Shown: positions 1 to 11,117, counted from the first letter of the stretch. The stretch: 64,000 nt of DNA from Anaerolineae bacterium (GCA_019637555.1 JAHBVK010000018.1:35141-99140), one strand, 5' to 3'. Notes: generated by a model not told the origin, from the sequence alone. Numbers and translations are program-made.

Positions 1-3000
1 CTGGTGCTGGAGCATCGCGCCCGCGCGTTGTCGCCAGATAACCCGTTCATTCGTGGCACGGCACAAAATCCTGATGTCTACTTCCAAGGGCGCGAGAGCA
101 GTAATGGTTACTATCTAGCGTGTCCACAGATCGTTCAAGAGACGATGGATAAATTCGCGTCACTGACTGGTCGGCAGTATCACCTGTATGATTATTACGG
201 TGCTCCCGACGCGGATCGCGTAATTGTGTTGATGGGATCGGGTGCTGAAGCGGTTCAGGAGACGATAGACTATCTGAACCAGCGCGGCGAGAAACTCGGT
301 GTCGTGAAAGTGCGACTATATCGCCCCTTCGACGCTAAGCTTTTGATCCAAGCATTGCCTGCCACAACACGCCGGATCGCGGTCTTAGACCGTACCAAAG
401 AGCCGGGCAGTTTGGGCGAACCGCTGTATCTGGACTGCGTGAATGCGCTGCATGAGGAATGGGAAAACCGAGAGCAGGCAGGATCGATGCCGCAGGTCGT
501 TGGTGGACGTTATGGACTTTCCTCCAAGGAGTTCACGCCAGCGATGATCAAGGCGGTGTACGATAACCTCGCCCAGCCGAAGCCTAAGAATCACTTTACT
601 ATTGGCATTAACGATGATGTGACCAACACCAGCCTCGCATTTGATCCTGACTTCTCCACCGAACCAGAAGGTGTGATCCGTGCTGTGTTCTACGGGCTTG
701 GTTCTGACGGTACCGTCGGCGCGAACAAGAACTCGATCAAAATCATCGGTGAGAATACCGAGAACTTCGCTCAGGGCTACTTCGTACTGGACTCGAAGAA
801 ATCTGGCTCGGTGACGACTTCCCATCTACGCTTCGGTCCGAAGCCGATTCACTCCACATATCTGGTCACCAAAGCCGACTTCTTGGCTTGCCACCAGTTC
901 AACTTCCTCGAGAGTTTTGAGATGCTTCAAGACTGTGTGCCTGATGGCGTCTTCCTGCTGAACTCGCCTTATGGTCCAGATGGAGTATGGCAGCACCTGC
1001 CGCGCCGTGTGCAGCAGCAAATCATCGACAAACGGTTGAAGTTCTACGTAATCGATGCCTACAAGGTGGCGCGCGAAAGCGGTATGGGCGCGCACATCAA
1101 TACCACGATGCAAGTCTGCTTCTTCGCAATTTCCGGTGTTCTACCGCGCGACGAGGCGATTGAAGCGATCAAGAAATCGATTCGCAAGACCTACGGCAAG
1201 AAGGGCGAATCGGTGGTGGCGATGAACCTCAAGTCCGTCGATCAGACGCTGGAAAACTTGCATCAGGTGAAGGTACCGCAAGCGGTAACCAGCACGGCTG
1301 AGATCGCTGCGCCTGTTTCCGCGAATGCACCAGCGTTCGTTCGTGATGTACTCGGTGAGATGATCGCTCGGCGCGGCGACTTGATTCCCGTCAGTGCGCT
1401 GCCCGTCGATGGAACGTATCCGAGCGCGACATCGCAGTATGAGAAGCGCAATCTGGCGTTGGAGATCCCCGTTTGGGATCCGCAAGTATGCATCCAGTGC
1501 GGCAAGTGTGCGATGGTCTGCCCACACGCCGTGATCCGCATCAAGACCTACGAGCCTGCGGCGTTGGAAGGTGCCCCCGCCAGTTTCAAGGCGGTGGATG
1601 CCCGCGATACTGAGTGGAGTGGACAGAAGTACAGTATTCAGGTCGCGCCGGAAGACTGCACGGGCTGCGGCATCTGCGTAGATATTTGCCCTGCCAAGAA
1701 CAAATCGGCAGCGGGTTTGAAGGCGATCAATATGCAAGCGCAGCCGCCGCTGCGTGAGCAGGAAAGCATCAATTGGGACTTCTTTGTCAAACTGCCAGAG
1801 CAGGATCGCCGCAACATCAAAGTGAACAGCATCCGGCAGCAGCAAGTGCAGCAACCGCTGTTCGAGTTCTCGGGCGCTTGTTCCGGCTGCGGCGAGACGC
1901 CATATATCAAGCTGATGACGCAGTTGTTTGGCGATCGCGCGGTAGTGGCGAACGCGACGGGCTGCTCGTCGATCTATGGCGGCAACCTGCCTACCACACC
2001 ATGGTCGAAGAACGCGCAAGGGCGAGGTCCGGCATGGGCGAACTCGCTGTTTGAAGATAACGCTGAGTTCGGTTTAGGAATGCGTATCTCGCTGGATAAG
2101 CAGCACGAATACGCCGCCGAGCTGCTGCGCCGGTTGTCCGGCGAGATCGGTGACGATCTGGTCGGGGCAATCCTGGAAGCGGATCAGCGTGGCGAGGCAG
2201 CGATTCAAGAACAGCGCGAACGTGTAGCACACTTGAAAGAGCGCCTAAGCTCAATTAATAAGGAAGACGCGCGGCAATTGCTTGCACTCGCTGATGGGTT
2301 AGTCCGCCGCAGTGTGTGGATCATCGGCGGTGACGGTTGGGCATACGACATTGGTTTCGGTGGTCTGGATCACGTCCTAGCCAGCGGTCACGATGTTAAC
2401 GTGCTGGTGCTGGACACAGAGGTCTACTCCAACACGGGCGGTCAGATGAGTAAATCCACACCGCGTGCTGCTGTCGCTAAGTTCGCGGCAGGCGGCAAAC
2501 CGTTAGGCAAGAAAGACCTCGGTTTGATCGCCATGAGCTACGGCAACATCTATGTTGCTCGCGTCGCGATGGGTGCCAAGGACGAGCATACGCTGAAAGC
2601 GTTCCTCGAAGCAGAAGCCTACCCCGGACCATCTCTGATCATCGCCTACAGTCACTGTATCGCACACGGTATCGAAATGACAACGGCAATGCGGGATCAG
2701 AAAGCGGCAGTCGAGACCGGTCAGTGGCTGCTCTACCGTTATGATCCTCGCCGCCTCGGTGAGGGTGAGAACCCGCTGAGTCTGGACTCGCGTGCACCGA
2801 AGCTGCCTGTGTCTCAATACTTGAACATGGAGAACCGCTTCAAGATGCTGACGCTGAGTAAACCGGAAGTCGCCAAAGAGCTGTTTGCACAGGCGCAAGA
2901 AGATGTCAACACCAAGTGGGCGATGTATGAGTATCTGGCGAGCAGGATGTATACGAACGGTAGCAACAGCGGCGGCAATGGCAACGGCAGCAAGGAAGTG

Positions 3001-3009
3001 CAATCATGA
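1..3009 (+). CDS. nifJ: Pyruvate:ferredoxin (flavodoxin) oxidoreductase, 5' end outside window
   Basis: Oxidises pyruvate with CoA to acetyl-CoA and CO2 and passes electrons to ferredoxin; a cytoplasmic, oxygen-sensitive TPP/Fe-S enzyme. About 1000 residues are visible. Single-chain family members are about 1170-1230 aa, so roughly the first 170-190 residues lie before base 1; the GTG at base 4 is unlikely to be the start. Visible in order: the end of the first pyrimidine-binding domain and the GTAQNPD/YFQGRE region, domain II, the gamma domain ([14 protein letters not shown]), two 4Fe-4S motifs ([12 protein letters not shown] near residue 496 of the visible part, [12 protein letters not shown] near 552), then the TPP domain with CSGCGE near 626, [20 protein letters not shown] and [11 protein letters not shown]. 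The C-terminus ends in a Gly/Asn/Ser-rich tail. Its stop overlaps the next start (ATGA), so it heads an operon with the DHOD-like gene. Identification is very secure. Confidence 0.97.
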   Translation: MVLEHRARALSPDNPFIRGTAQNPDVYFQGRESSNGYYLACPQIVQETMDKFASLTGRQYHLYDYYGAPDADRVIVLMGSGAEAVQETIDYLNQRGEKLGVVKVRLYRPFDAKLLIQALPATTRRIAVLDRTKEPGSLGEPLYLDCVNALHEEWENREQAGSMPQVVGGRYGLSSKEFTPAMIKAVYDNLAQPKPKNHFTIGINDDVTNTSLAFDPDFSTEPEGVIRAVFYGLGSDGTVGANKNSIKIIGENTENFAQGYFVLDSKKSGSVTTSHLRFGPKPIHSTYLVTKADFLACHQFNFLESFEMLQDCVPDGVFLLNSPYGPDGVWQHLPRRVQQQIIDKRLKFYVIDAYKVARESGMGAHINTTMQVCFFAISGVLPRDEAIEAIKKSIRKTYGKKGESVVAMNLKSVDQTLENLHQVKVPQAVTSTAEIAAPVSANAPAFVRDVLGEMIARRGDLIPVSALPVDGTYPSATSQYEKRNLALEIPVWDPQVCIQCGKCAMVCPHAVIRIKTYEPAALEGAPASFKAVDARDTEWSGQKYSIQVAPEDCTGCGICVDICPAKNKSAAGLKAINMQAQPPLREQESINWDFFVKLPEQDRRNIKVNSIRQQQVQQPLFEFSGACSGCGETPYIKLMTQLFGDRAVVANATGCSSIYGGNLPTTPWSKNAQGRGPAWANSLFEDNAEFGLGMRISLDKQHEYAAELLRRLSGEIGDDLVGAILEADQRGEAAIQEQRERVAHLKERLSSINKEDARQLLALADGLVRRSVWIIGGDGWAYDIGFGGLDHVLASGHDVNVLVLDTEVYSNTGGQMSKSTPRAAVAKFAAGGKPLGKKDLGLIAMSYGNIYVARVAMGAKDEHTLKAFLEAEAYPGPSLIIAYSHCIAHGIEMTTAMRDQKAAVETGQWLLYRYDPRRLGEGENPLSLDSRAPKLPVSQYLNMENRFKMLTLSKPEVAKELFAQAQEDVNTKWAMYEYLASRMYTNGSNSGGNGNGSKEVQS

Positions 3010-4001
3010 TCGATCTCACCACCACTTATCTGAAGATGCGGCTGCGTTCGCCGCTGGTTGTATCGGCATCTCCGCTCTCGGAGAGCATCGACAACATCAA
3101 ACGTATGGAAGACGCGGGTGCTGGCGCAATTGTGCTGTACTCGCTGTTTGAGGAACAACTGGTCAAGCAGCAGCAAGACTTGCATCGCCACCTGACCTAT
3201 GGCACGGAGAGCCACGCCGAAGCCGTCACCTATATGCCGGAACCGGATACCTTTCACGTGGGACCCGAAGGCTATCTCGAGCACATCCGCAAAGCTAAGG
3301 AAGCAGTAAAGACGCCGATCATTGCTAGCCTGAACGGTACGACTCCCACGGGTTGGACGGAGTTCGCGACCAAGATTCAGGAGGCAGGGGCTGATGCGCT
3401 GGAACTGAACATCTACTACATCCCGACAGACCTGCATCTCACCGGATCGCAGGTGGAGCAGACCTATCTGGACATTCTAGAGTTGGTCAAGAGCAACATC
3501 TATATTCCGGTAGCGGTCAAGCTCAGTCCGTTCTTTAGCAATATGGCGAATATGGCAAAGCGGCTAGACGATCTGGGCGCGGACGCGCTGGTGCTGTTCA
3601 ACCGCTTCTACCAACCAGACATCGATGTGGAGAACTTAGAAGTTTATCCGCATGTCTTGCTAAGCTCGCCGCAGGCGTTGCGTCTACCACTACGCTGGAT
3701 CGCCATTCTGTACGGGCGAATCAAGGCTGATCTCGCTGCTACCAGCGGCATCCACGCCGCACCGGACGTACTGAAAGCACTGATGGCGGGCGCGAACGTC
3801 ACCATGATGGCGTCGGCGCTACTGCGTAATGGCGTGAGCTATTTGCAGACAGTAGAGCGCTATCTTCTAGAGTGGATGGAGTCGCATGAGTACGAATCCG
3901 TTCAGCAAATGCGCGGCAGCCTAAGCCAGATTCGTTCTGCCGATCCGTCGGCGTTTGAACGCGCGCAGTATATGAAGGCTTTGACCACCTACCGCATTTA
4001 G
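3006..4001 (+). CDS. Dihydroorotate dehydrogenase-like FMN protein
   Basis: A 331-residue protein of the dihydroorotate dehydrogenase-like TIM-barrel family. Visible features are the N-terminal [15 protein letters not shown] segment, the [13 protein letters not shown] strand, [12 protein letters not shown] and [17 protein letters not shown], all typical of an FMN-binding barrel. Such genes often lie next to nifJ in Chloroflexota and Cyanobacteria. True PyrD is a poor guess because the context is ferredoxin metabolism rather than pyrimidine synthesis; an electron-transfer role with PFOR is inference. The ATG overlaps the nifJ stop as ATGA, indicating translational coupling. hypD follows after about 20 bases, so nifJ, this gene, hypD and hypE probably share one transcript. 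Confidence 0.88.
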   Translation: MIDLTTTYLKMRLRSPLVVSASPLSESIDNIKRMEDAGAGAIVLYSLFEEQLVKQQQDLHRHLTYGTESHAEAVTYMPEPDTFHVGPEGYLEHIRKAKEAVKTPIIASLNGTTPTGWTEFATKIQEAGADALELNIYYIPTDLHLTGSQVEQTYLDILELVKSNIYIPVAVKLSPFFSNMANMAKRLDDLGADALVLFNRFYQPDIDVENLEVYPHVLLSSPQALRLPLRWIAILYGRIKADLAATSGIHAAPDVLKALMAGANVTMMASALLRNGVSYLQTVERYLLEWMESHEYESVQQMRGSLSQIRSADPSAFERAQYMKALTTYRI

Positions 4002-4022
4002 AGGAACGAAAAGGCGGCGATC

Positions 4023-5141
4023 TTGAAGTACGTTGACGAATACCGTGACGCGCCAGCAGCAGAACAGTATGCCCGCGCCATCGCTAAGATCACTACACGA
4101 CCGTGGACGATCATGGAAGTGTGCGGCGGGCAAACTCATGCCATCGTCAAATTTGGCATTGATGAACTACTGCCGGAGCAGATCACGCTGCTGCACGGTC
4201 CGGGCTGTCCTGTCTGTGTTACCCCTGTCGAGCTGATCGATAAGGCGGTGAGGCTGGCAGCACGTCCTGACGTGATCTTCACCTCCTTCGGTGACATGCT
4301 GCGTGTACCCGGCACGGAGAGCGATCTGCTCTCTGCCAAAGCGCAAGGCGGTGATGTTCGCATGGTGTATTCGCCACTTGATGCGGTCAAGATCGCCGCT
4401 CAGAATCCGCAGAAACAAGTTATCTTCTTCGCCGTCGGATTCGAGACGACTGCACCCGCTAACGCGATGGCAGTCTATCAGGCACATCAGCAGGGATTGG
4501 AAAACTTTTCCCTGCTGGTATCTCATGTGCTCGTCCCGCCTGCGTTGGAGGCGATCCTGTCGTCGCCGCGAAACCGTGTACAAGCCTTCCTCGCGGCGGG
4601 ACATGTCTGCGCTATTATGGGCTACACCGAATACGAACCACTGGTCGAACGTTACCATGTACCGATGGTAGTGACGGGTTTCGAGCCGCTGGACATCCTG
4701 CAAGGCGTGTACATGACGGTGAAACAGCTTGAGGAAGGACGCGCCGAAGTCGAGAATCAGTATTCGCGCGTAGTCTCCCGTGCTGGCAATGTTCCGGCAC
4801 AATCACTGATCCGCGAAGTCTTCGAGATCGTGCCGCGTAAGTGGCGCGGCATCGCTGATATTCCGCGCAGCGGTCTGGGTTTACGCCCGCAATATGCTCA
4901 GTTCGACGCCGAAAAACGCTTCAACCTCAGCGATTACAGCGTCGATGAATCGCCACTGTGTATTAGTGGACAAGTATTGCAAGGCATACACAAGCCACAC
5001 GAATGCCCAGCTTTTGGCACTCTGTGCACGCCAGAGCATCCGTTGGGTGCGACAATGGTCTCATCTGAAGGCGCTTGCGCAGCATATTTCCGCTATCGAC
5101 GCCCTGTTGCTAAAGCGCAGATCAAGGAGACGGTATCATGA
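4023..5141 (+). CDS. hypD: Hydrogenase maturation protein HypD
   Basis: HypD is the Fe-S scaffold on which the Fe(CN)2CO group of [NiFe]-hydrogenase is assembled, working with HypC and HypE. The 372-residue protein has the full family pattern: CGGQTHAI with Cys34, GPGCPVC with Cys62 and Cys65, [18 protein letters not shown], and a C-terminal cluster region with [18 protein letters not shown] and [11 protein letters not shown]. The start is TTG at 4023, giving MKYVDEYRD, preceded by GAGG at 4002-4005 and AAAGGCGG nearer the start. It lies directly after the DHOD-like gene and overlaps hypE by ATGA. No hydrogenase structural gene, hypC or hypF is present in the window, so the partners must be elsewhere. 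Confidence 0.97.
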   Translation: MKYVDEYRDAPAAEQYARAIAKITTRPWTIMEVCGGQTHAIVKFGIDELLPEQITLLHGPGCPVCVTPVELIDKAVRLAARPDVIFTSFGDMLRVPGTESDLLSAKAQGGDVRMVYSPLDAVKIAAQNPQKQVIFFAVGFETTAPANAMAVYQAHQQGLENFSLLVSHVLVPPALEAILSSPRNRVQAFLAAGHVCAIMGYTEYEPLVERYHVPMVVTGFEPLDILQGVYMTVKQLEEGRAEVENQYSRVVSRAGNVPAQSLIREVFEIVPRKWRGIADIPRSGLGLRPQYAQFDAEKRFNLSDYSVDESPLCISGQVLQGIHKPHECPAFGTLCTPEHPLGATMVSSEGACAAYFRYRRPVAKAQIKETVS

Positions 5142-6202
5142 CCGCCGAGCTAGAAGCACAAGAGTTTGCGCTGACCTGCCCGATCCCCATCGCACAGTAT
5201 CCAAACGTGCTGCTGGCACACGGCAGCGGCGGCAAGATGACGCATAACTTGCTGGAGAAAATGATCGTGCCTGCGTTCAACAATCCGCTGCTAGAAGCGC
5301 GGCATGATGGTGCGGTGCTGCAGATGGGCGAGGCGAAAGTAGCTTTCACGACCGATTCGTATGTTGTGCGTCCGCTGTTCTTCCCCGGTGGCGACATCGG
5401 TAAGCTGGCAGTCACGGGCACAGTCAACGATCTGGCGATGTGCGGCGCACGTCCGCTGTTTCTGAGCGTCGGATTGATCATCGAGGAAGGCTTGCCGATG
5501 GAAACGCTGTGGCGGGTGATCCAGTCGATGCGGCAAACGGCTGCCGCTGCTGGCGTCGCGATCGTCACTGGCGATACCAAAGTGGTAGACAAAGGCAAAG
5601 GGGACGGCATATTCATCAACACCGCGGGTGTTGGCACACTGTTGACAGATCGCCAGATCGCGCCCTCACAGATTGAACCCGGCGACACGATCATCCTCAG
5701 CGGCGATCTCGGACGGCACGGCATCTGCATTATGGCGGTACGCGAAGGGCTGGCGTTCGAGAGTGAGATCGAAAGCGACTGCGCCCCGCTAAACAATATC
5801 GTCAGCCGTCTGATCGAGGCTGGAGTCGAGATTCACTGCCTGCGCGATCTGACGCGCGGCGGTTTGGCGAGTTCGCTGGTTGAGATCGCACAGGCGGCAC
5901 AGCGACAGATCAATATCGACGAATCGGTCATCCCCGTGCGTGAGGATGTGCGTGGCGCGTGTGAGCTGCTGGGTTTAGATCCAATGTACGTTGCCAACGA
6001 GGGTCGCTTCATCGCCATTGTAGCGCAGAAAGATGCACGGAAAGCGCTATCTCTGCTGCGCGATCACCCGCTGGGAGCGGACGCGGCGATCATCGGTGAA
6101 GTTGGCTCTGAAGACAGCGATCTGGTGACCATGCGCTCTGCTATCGGCACCAGCCGCATTGTCGATATGCTCAGTGGCGAACAACTGCCGCGCATCTGCT
6201 AG
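5138..6202 (+). CDS. hypE: Hydrogenase maturation protein HypE
   Basis: HypE is an AIR-synthetase-like protein that dehydrates a carbamoyl group carried on its C-terminal cysteine to a thiocyanate, the source of the cyanide ligands of [NiFe]-hydrogenase. The 354-residue sequence has [18 protein letters not shown] near the N-terminus, the ATP-binding [20 protein letters not shown] segment, [15 protein letters not shown], and the diagnostic C-terminal PRIC ending in Cys354. The start ATG overlaps the hypD stop. The stop TAG at 6200-6202 overlaps the stop of the convergent nitroreductase gene, so there is no room for a separate terminator between them. Confidence 0.97.
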   Translation: MTAELEAQEFALTCPIPIAQYPNVLLAHGSGGKMTHNLLEKMIVPAFNNPLLEARHDGAVLQMGEAKVAFTTDSYVVRPLFFPGGDIGKLAVTGTVNDLAMCGARPLFLSVGLIIEEGLPMETLWRVIQSMRQTAAAAGVAIVTGDTKVVDKGKGDGIFINTAGVGTLLTDRQIAPSQIEPGDTIILSGDLGRHGICIMAVREGLAFESEIESDCAPLNNIVSRLIEAGVEIHCLRDLTRGGLASSLVEIAQAAQRQINIDESVIPVREDVRGACELLGLDPMYVANEGRFIAIVAQKDARKALSLLRDHPLGADAAIIGEVGSEDSDLVTMRSAIGTSRIVDMLSGEQLPRIC

Positions 6203-6597
6203 TTTTTGCTAAGAGGTGTCAGCGGCGTAATCCTCAGTGCAAGGTATTTCGGCGCAAGCATTGTGATCTGCTGCGCGCTCATCTTGGGATAGATTCTGCG
6301 CAGCGTTTCCCTCACTGCCTCCACATCGGTGGCAATCGTGGCAGTTCCCTTCACGTCTTGCCCGCCAATATGCATGACGCAAGGCGCTTTATCCCGTAGA
6401 TTGCGCCACCACGTCCGTGATTGTGCGCTGACCACCAGCACAGCACCCTGATCCAGCCCGTATTCCACTGGTGTCGTATATTGCGTTCCGGTTTTGCGAC
6501 CGGTAACGGTGATCAACATGAAGTGCCCACTGACAATACCATGCAGCGGCGACCTCAACAGCCATGTCATGAAGGCATTAAAAGGATTAGCTTTCAT
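6199..6597 (-). CDS. Deazaflavin-dependent (F420-type) nitroreductase family protein
   Basis: A 132-residue split-beta-barrel protein resembling the Ddn-type nitroreductase family, whose studied members use coenzyme F420. Visible signatures are the N-terminal amphipathic [17 protein letters not shown] segment, [18 protein letters not shown], and [18 protein letters not shown]. The ATG at 6597 has a GAGGG ribosome site just upstream. F420 use is family knowledge; the sequence cannot prove it, and FMN or heme-binding relatives exist. It stands alone on the minus strand, convergent with hypE. Confidence 0.85.
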   Translation of the reverse strand: MKANPFNAFMTWLLRSPLHGIVSGHFMLITVTGRKTGTQYTTPVEYGLDQGAVLVVSAQSRTWWRNLRDKAPCVMHIGGQDVKGTATIATDVEAVRETLRRIYPKMSAQQITMLAPKYLALRITPLTPLSKN

Positions 6598-6865
6598 CGT
6601 GCCCTCGCTGTCATCTCACTTTAGGCGGTTAGCAACTCCCTATACTAGCTGAATAGCGTCTGATGCGATGCGGATGTTTGTACCGTTTTGCGGGTGACAT
6701 TCCGCGTTACTTCGCTGTAATGCCTGCGCTGCATGTCAGCGGATTACATAAATCATGTCGATAACAGGCGTAATGTCAGTACGGCAGTTTTGTGAACAGA
6801 TGCACAATTCCTTTAACGAGGTCGTGTCGTATTTCGTCGGCACCGTACCATAAAAGGATGCAGTT
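6598..6865. other. 268-bp intergenic region between divergent nitroreductase gene and ppdK
   Basis: No coding sequence is supported here. It should hold promoters for both flanking genes. The only clear signal is the CRP/FNR-like palindrome at 6790-6807, listed separately. I could not assign convincing -35/-10 boxes. Confidence 0.6.
6790..6807. promoter_or_regulatory. CRP/FNR-like palindrome upstream of ppdK
   Basis: TTGTGAACAGATGCACAA reads as TTGTGA-N6-GCACAA, one base away from a perfect TTGTGA-N6-TCACAA. It lies about 60-75 bases before the ppdK start. Two further TGTGA-N6-type sites occur before acs and the universal stress gene. Binding by a CRP/FNR-family regulator is inference. Confidence 0.5.
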
Positions 6866-9646
6866 ATGAGCACACTTACAGCCCCCGTTGAAACCAAGGC
6901 AATGCCAAAGGATACCGATAAGCGCACTCCGCCCGACAAGTGGGTCTATCTTTTTGACGAACTAGAACAAGTTCAGACCCTCGTCGGTAACTCGTGGGAG
7001 GAAGTTCGCGCATTGCTTGGCGGCAAAGGCGCAAACCTCGCTGAGATGACACGTATCGGTGTCCCAGTACCGCCCGGTTTCACGATCACTACCGCCGCCT
7101 GTAATTACTATCTAGCGCACAACTACACGCTGCCAGAGAATCTGTGGGCGCAAGTATTGAGCGCGATGGCAACGATTGAAAACAGGCTAGGTAAGAAATT
7201 CGGCGCATCTGCGACACCACTGCTGGTTTCGGTGCGATCCGGCGCAAAATTCTCGATGCCCGGCATGATGGACACGATCCTCAACCTCGGTTTGAACGAT
7301 GTCACTGCCAAGCAAATGGTCGAATTGACCGGTGATGAGCGTTGGGTCTTCGACTCTTATCGTCGTCTGGTGCAGATGTTCGGTACGGTAGTGATGAATA
7401 TCGCCGACGAAGCCTTCGAAGATTTCCTGACCGAATACAAAGCGAAGCGGCACGTTACTTCTGATGTCGAGCTGAACGGTGAAGATTGGATCAAGGTCAC
7501 CGAGTACTTCAAGAAGGTCTATCGGGAAAAGGTCGGCAGCGATTTCCCACAGAATCCATTGGATCAGTTGAAACTAGCAGCGGAAGCCGTGTTCAAGTCA
7601 TGGAACGGCAAGCGCGCTATTGATTACCGCAATGCAACCAAGATTTCACACAATCTTGGTACAGCGGTCAACGTGCAGTCGATGGTCTTCGGCAACATGG
7701 GCGAGAAGTCAGGTACGGGTGTTGCGTTCACGCGCAATCCATCCACCGGCGAGCGCAAGCTGTTCGGTGATTATCTTATGAACGCGCAAGGCGAGGACGT
7801 GGTTGCTGGTATCCGCACCCCGATCCCCATCGCTGAACTGGCACGCGAAAATCCCGCCATCTATTCCCAGTTTGAAGCGATCAACGCACAGCTTGAGAAG
7901 CACTACCGCGAGATGCAGGACGTTGAGTTCACCATCGAGCGCGGTAAGCTATGGATGCTGCAAACACGCAACGGTAAGCGTACTGCCCGCGCCACAATCC
8001 GCATCGCCGTCGATATGGCGGAAGAAGGGCTGATCACCAAGCAGGAAGCGGTGCTGCGCGTTACGCCTGAGCACGTCTCCCAACTGCTTCACCCACAATT
8101 CGATATTGATGACAAGCAATCAGCGGAGAAGGAAGGACGCATGATCGCAACGGGCGTCAATGCCTCTCCGGGTGCCGCAGTCGGTATCGCTGCCTTCGAC
8201 GCTGATCTGGCGGAGAAGTGGGGCAAGGCAGGCAAAGCCGTGATCATGGTACGTCCAGAGACCAAACCTGATGACGTACACGGCATGCTAGCGGCGAAGG
8301 GCATCCTCACCAGTCGTGGTGGTGCTACGAGTCACGCCGCCGTGGTGGCACGTCAATTCGGCGTCCCATGCGTATGCGGTGCGGAAGCATTGGAAATCGA
8401 TCTGCGTAACCGTCTGCTGCGCGTGGGCGAAGTTATCCTACATGAAGGTGACACCGTATCCATCGACGGTAGCAGCGGGCAGGTATTCCTCGGCGCGATT
8501 AAGCGCGTTGAGCCAGATTTCGAGCGCGAGACTTACCTCCGCAAGCTGCTAGAGTGGGCAGATGCGTTCCGTAAGCTGGATGTCTACGCCAACGCCGACT
8601 ACCCCGCTGACGCCCGGCGTGCCCGCGACTACGGTGCACGCGGTGTCGGTCTGTGCCGCACCGAGCACATGTTCTTCCAAGAAGAGCGCCTGCCCATCGT
8701 ACAGGCAATGATCCTTGCTGAACCCGGCAGCGAAGACGAGAAAAACGAACTCGCCAGACTGCTCCCCTTCCAGCATGACGACTTTTATGGCATCTTCCGC
8801 GCGATGGAAGGCTTGCCCGTGATCATCCGTCTGATCGATCCGCCACTGCATGAGTTCATGCCCGATCACGAGCAACTGGCACTCAAGGCGGCTGGTCTAC
8901 GTTTGATGAATGATCGTCCCAATGAACTGCGGCGCGTTGAACAACTAATGCACGCTGTAGAGTCGCTGCGTGAATTTAACCCGATGCTGGGCTTCCGCGG
9001 CGTGCGTCTAGGCATGATCCGTCCGGCGATTACCGAGATGCAGGTGCGCGCGATCTTTGAGGCGGCGTGCCAGTTACAAAAGGAAGGCGTGGCGGTACAT
9101 CCTGAAATCATGGTCGCCGTGACCAGCCATGCCAACGAAGTCAAGATGATGCGTGAGTTGATCGAACGCATCGCCAATGAAGTGATGAAGGAAATGGACG
9201 TCAAGGTAGAGTACAAGATCGGAACGATGATCGAACTACCTCGCGCGGCTATCCTTGCTGACAAGATGGCTGAGTACTCCGAATTCTTCTCCTTCGGTAC
9301 CAATGACCTGACGCAGACCACGTTCGGCATCAGCCGCGACGACGCGGAAGGTAAGTTCCTGCTGGATTATGTGGAACGTGGCATCCTGCCGGAGAATCCG
9401 TTCCAGTCAATCGACGAAGATGGTGTCGGTTATCTGATCCAACTAGCGACCAACAAGGGACGTCAGACGAAATCCAAGCTAGAAGTCGGTATCTGCGGTG
9501 AGCACGGCGGTGACCCGCAAAGCATCGCCTTCTGCCACAAAGTCGGACTGAACTACGTGAGTTGCTCGCCGTTCCGCATCCCTGTGGCGCGGTTGGCAGC
9601 AGCACACGCAGCACTGCACGACAGTGACAAGAAAGCCGATAAATAG
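6866..9646 (+). CDS. ppdK: Pyruvate, phosphate dikinase
   Basis: Interconverts pyruvate + ATP + Pi with PEP + AMP + PPi; links glycolysis or gluconeogenesis to the PFOR step upstream. The 926-residue protein has an N-terminal ATP-grasp domain (GGKGANLAEMTRIGVPVPPGF near residue 52; MVFGNMGEKSGTGVAFTRNP near 275), the central phosphohistidine domain with GGATSHAAVVARQFGVPCVCG (catalytic His490), and a C-terminal PEP/pyruvate barrel ending in GICGEHGGDPQSI and SCSPFRIPVARLAAAHAAL. It is slightly longer than the usual 870-900 aa because of a charged N-terminal extension of about 30 residues. ATG at 6866 follows AAAAGGA. A hairpin at 9667-9701 follows the stop. Confidence 0.97.
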   Translation: MSTLTAPVETKAMPKDTDKRTPPDKWVYLFDELEQVQTLVGNSWEEVRALLGGKGANLAEMTRIGVPVPPGFTITTAACNYYLAHNYTLPENLWAQVLSAMATIENRLGKKFGASATPLLVSVRSGAKFSMPGMMDTILNLGLNDVTAKQMVELTGDERWVFDSYRRLVQMFGTVVMNIADEAFEDFLTEYKAKRHVTSDVELNGEDWIKVTEYFKKVYREKVGSDFPQNPLDQLKLAAEAVFKSWNGKRAIDYRNATKISHNLGTAVNVQSMVFGNMGEKSGTGVAFTRNPSTGERKLFGDYLMNAQGEDVVAGIRTPIPIAELARENPAIYSQFEAINAQLEKHYREMQDVEFTIERGKLWMLQTRNGKRTARATIRIAVDMAEEGLITKQEAVLRVTPEHVSQLLHPQFDIDDKQSAEKEGRMIATGVNASPGAAVGIAAFDADLAEKWGKAGKAVIMVRPETKPDDVHGMLAAKGILTSRGGATSHAAVVARQFGVPCVCGAEALEIDLRNRLLRVGEVILHEGDTVSIDGSSGQVFLGAIKRVEPDFERETYLRKLLEWADAFRKLDVYANADYPADARRARDYGARGVGLCRTEHMFFQEERLPIVQAMILAEPGSEDEKNELARLLPFQHDDFYGIFRAMEGLPVIIRLIDPPLHEFMPDHEQLALKAAGLRLMNDRPNELRRVEQLMHAVESLREFNPMLGFRGVRLGMIRPAITEMQVRAIFEAACQLQKEGVAVHPEIMVAVTSHANEVKMMRELIERIANEVMKEMDVKVEYKIGTMIELPRAAILADKMAEYSEFFSFGTNDLTQTTFGISRDDAEGKFLLDYVERGILPENPFQSIDEDGVGYLIQLATNKGRQTKSKLEVGICGEHGGDPQSIAFCHKVGLNYVSCSPFRIPVARLAAAHAALHDSDKKADK

Positions 9647-9666
9647 ATCGTTTCCCTTCAGGTGGT

Positions 9667-9701
9667 AGGACAAGGGAGGACTGTCCTTCTTCCCTTGTCC
9701 T
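9667..9701 (+). terminator. Hairpin after ppdK
   Basis: An 11-bp perfect inverted repeat (AGGACAAGGGA at 9667-9677, TCCCTTGTCCT at 9691-9701) with a 13-nt loop. There is no T-run after it, so it may be a weak or Rho-assisted terminator or an mRNA-stabilising stem. Confidence 0.55.
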
Positions 9702-9732
9702 CGCCGTTGATCAGCGAGGTAAGGAGTTAATT

Positions 9733-11061
9733 GTGACCAACTGGGCGGAACACTATGGCAGCCACCGCTGCACAGCCGATGAAGCCGTTCGTGCCATTCA
9801 ATCTGGTAACCGCGTGTTCATGACGGGCAATTGTTCCGTGCCCAAAGTGCTGCTGCATGCTCTGGTGAACTATGCGCCGAATTTGCAGCATGTCGAGATC
9901 GTGCAAGTGCTGACGATGGGCGATAACGACTATGTAAAGCCTGAATTGCAGCCCCACCTGCGCGTCAATACCATGTTCATTTCGCAAAATGTGCGGCAAG
10001 CTGTGGACGATGGATTAGCGGATTTCACCCCGATTTTCCTTTCCGAGATCCCGGGTTTATTCCGTCGCGAGATGCCCATAGATGTTGCGCTGATCCACGT
10101 TTCTCCGCCAGACGAACACGGTTACTGCTCCTTCGGTGTCGAAGTAGGTGTTACCAAGACTGCCGCCGAAGTCGCTCGCATCGTGATCGCGGAAATTAAC
10201 CCGCGAATGCCCCGTACGCTGGGCGATAGTTTCATCCACATTAGCAAACTTGATCACGTCGTGGAGGTCGACTATCCGCTGCCAGAAGTACATCCCGAAC
10301 CACCATCTGCGATACAGCAAGCGATTGCCCAGAACATTGCTACATTGATTGAAGACGGCAGCACCATCCAGACCGGAATCGGCGGTATCCCCGATGCTGT
10401 ATTGCAATATCTGGGTGATAAGCGCAATCTGGGTATCCATACAGAATTGTTCTCCGAAGGTGTGATCGATCTCGTCAATAGGGGGATCATCAATAACGAG
10501 GCGAAAACGCTACATCCGGGCAAGATCATCGCGGGTTTTGTGTTGGGCACACAGCGTCTTTACGACTTCATTCACGACAATCCGATCATTGAATTGCATC
10601 CCACCGAATACGTGAATGATCCTTTTCGCATCTCTCAAAATAATCGCATGGTCTCGATCAACTCCGCTATTGAGGTTGACCTCACAGGTCAAGTGTGTGC
10701 GGATAGCATCGGGCATCGCTTCTACAGCGGTGCAGGTGGGCAGGTCGATTTTATTCGCGGTGCTGCCCGTTCTATCGGCGGAAAGCCGATCATTGCGCTG
10801 CCCTCGACGGCGAAGGATGGTGGAATCAGCCGCATCGTTTGGCGTTTGCAGCCCGGTGCTGGCGTGGTGACCACCCGTAACGACGTGCATTACGTGGTCA
10901 CTGAATACGGAATCGCCTACTTGCACGGCAAGACAATCCGAGAACGGGCGCAGGCATTGATCCGCATCGCCGATCCAGACTTCCGCGAGCAGTTGGAAGA
11001 ACGGGCATTTGAGTTGGGTTATTTCACACCCAACTACACCGGATTTAGCTTGCCAGTCTAG
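9733..11061 (+). CDS. Acetyl-CoA hydrolase/CoA-transferase family protein (4-hydroxybutyrate or acetate CoA-transferase type)
   Basis: A 442-residue class I CoA-transferase. It moves CoA between acyl-CoA and a free acid; substrates in the family include acetate, succinate, butyrate and 4-hydroxybutyrate. The motif GIHTELFSEGVIDL carries the likely catalytic Glu238, and GIGGIPDAVLQYL, GAGGQVDFIRGAARS and VVTEYGIAYLHGKTIRERA are typical of the family. The GTG start at 9733 has a strong AAGGAG at 9721-9726. Its place after PFOR and PPDK genes suggests a role in acetyl-CoA/acetate handling, but the exact acid partner cannot be read from sequence. Confidence 0.92.
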   Translation: MTNWAEHYGSHRCTADEAVRAIQSGNRVFMTGNCSVPKVLLHALVNYAPNLQHVEIVQVLTMGDNDYVKPELQPHLRVNTMFISQNVRQAVDDGLADFTPIFLSEIPGLFRREMPIDVALIHVSPPDEHGYCSFGVEVGVTKTAAEVARIVIAEINPRMPRTLGDSFIHISKLDHVVEVDYPLPEVHPEPPSAIQQAIAQNIATLIEDGSTIQTGIGGIPDAVLQYLGDKRNLGIHTELFSEGVIDLVNRGIINNEAKTLHPGKIIAGFVLGTQRLYDFIHDNPIIELHPTEYVNDPFRISQNNRMVSINSAIEVDLTGQVCADSIGHRFYSGAGGQVDFIRGAARSIGGKPIIALPSTAKDGGISRIVWRLQPGAGVVTTRNDVHYVVTEYGIAYLHGKTIRERAQALIRIADPDFREQLEERAFELGYFTPNYTGFSLPV

Positions 11062-11087
11062 AAAAATCTCCGCAGTACGCCATGCTA

Positions 11088-11117
11088 GACACGGTGCATC
11101 AGTTGATGCGCCGTGTC
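11088..11117 (+). terminator. Hairpin after the CoA-transferase gene
   Basis: GACACGGTGCATCA (11088-11101) pairs with TGATGCGCCGTGTC (11104-11117) through 14 positions with one G-U wobble, leaving only a 2-nt loop in the DNA repeat (4 or more once the end pairs open). A short TTT follows. Probably a transcription end. The remaining bases up to 11283 show no gene. Confidence 0.5.

Noticed and set aside
385..825. Long open frames opposite nifJ, and many others antisense to real genes across the window
   Set aside because: They have no ribosome site or recognisable domain, lie opposite conserved genes, and reflect the low stop frequency of the coding bias.
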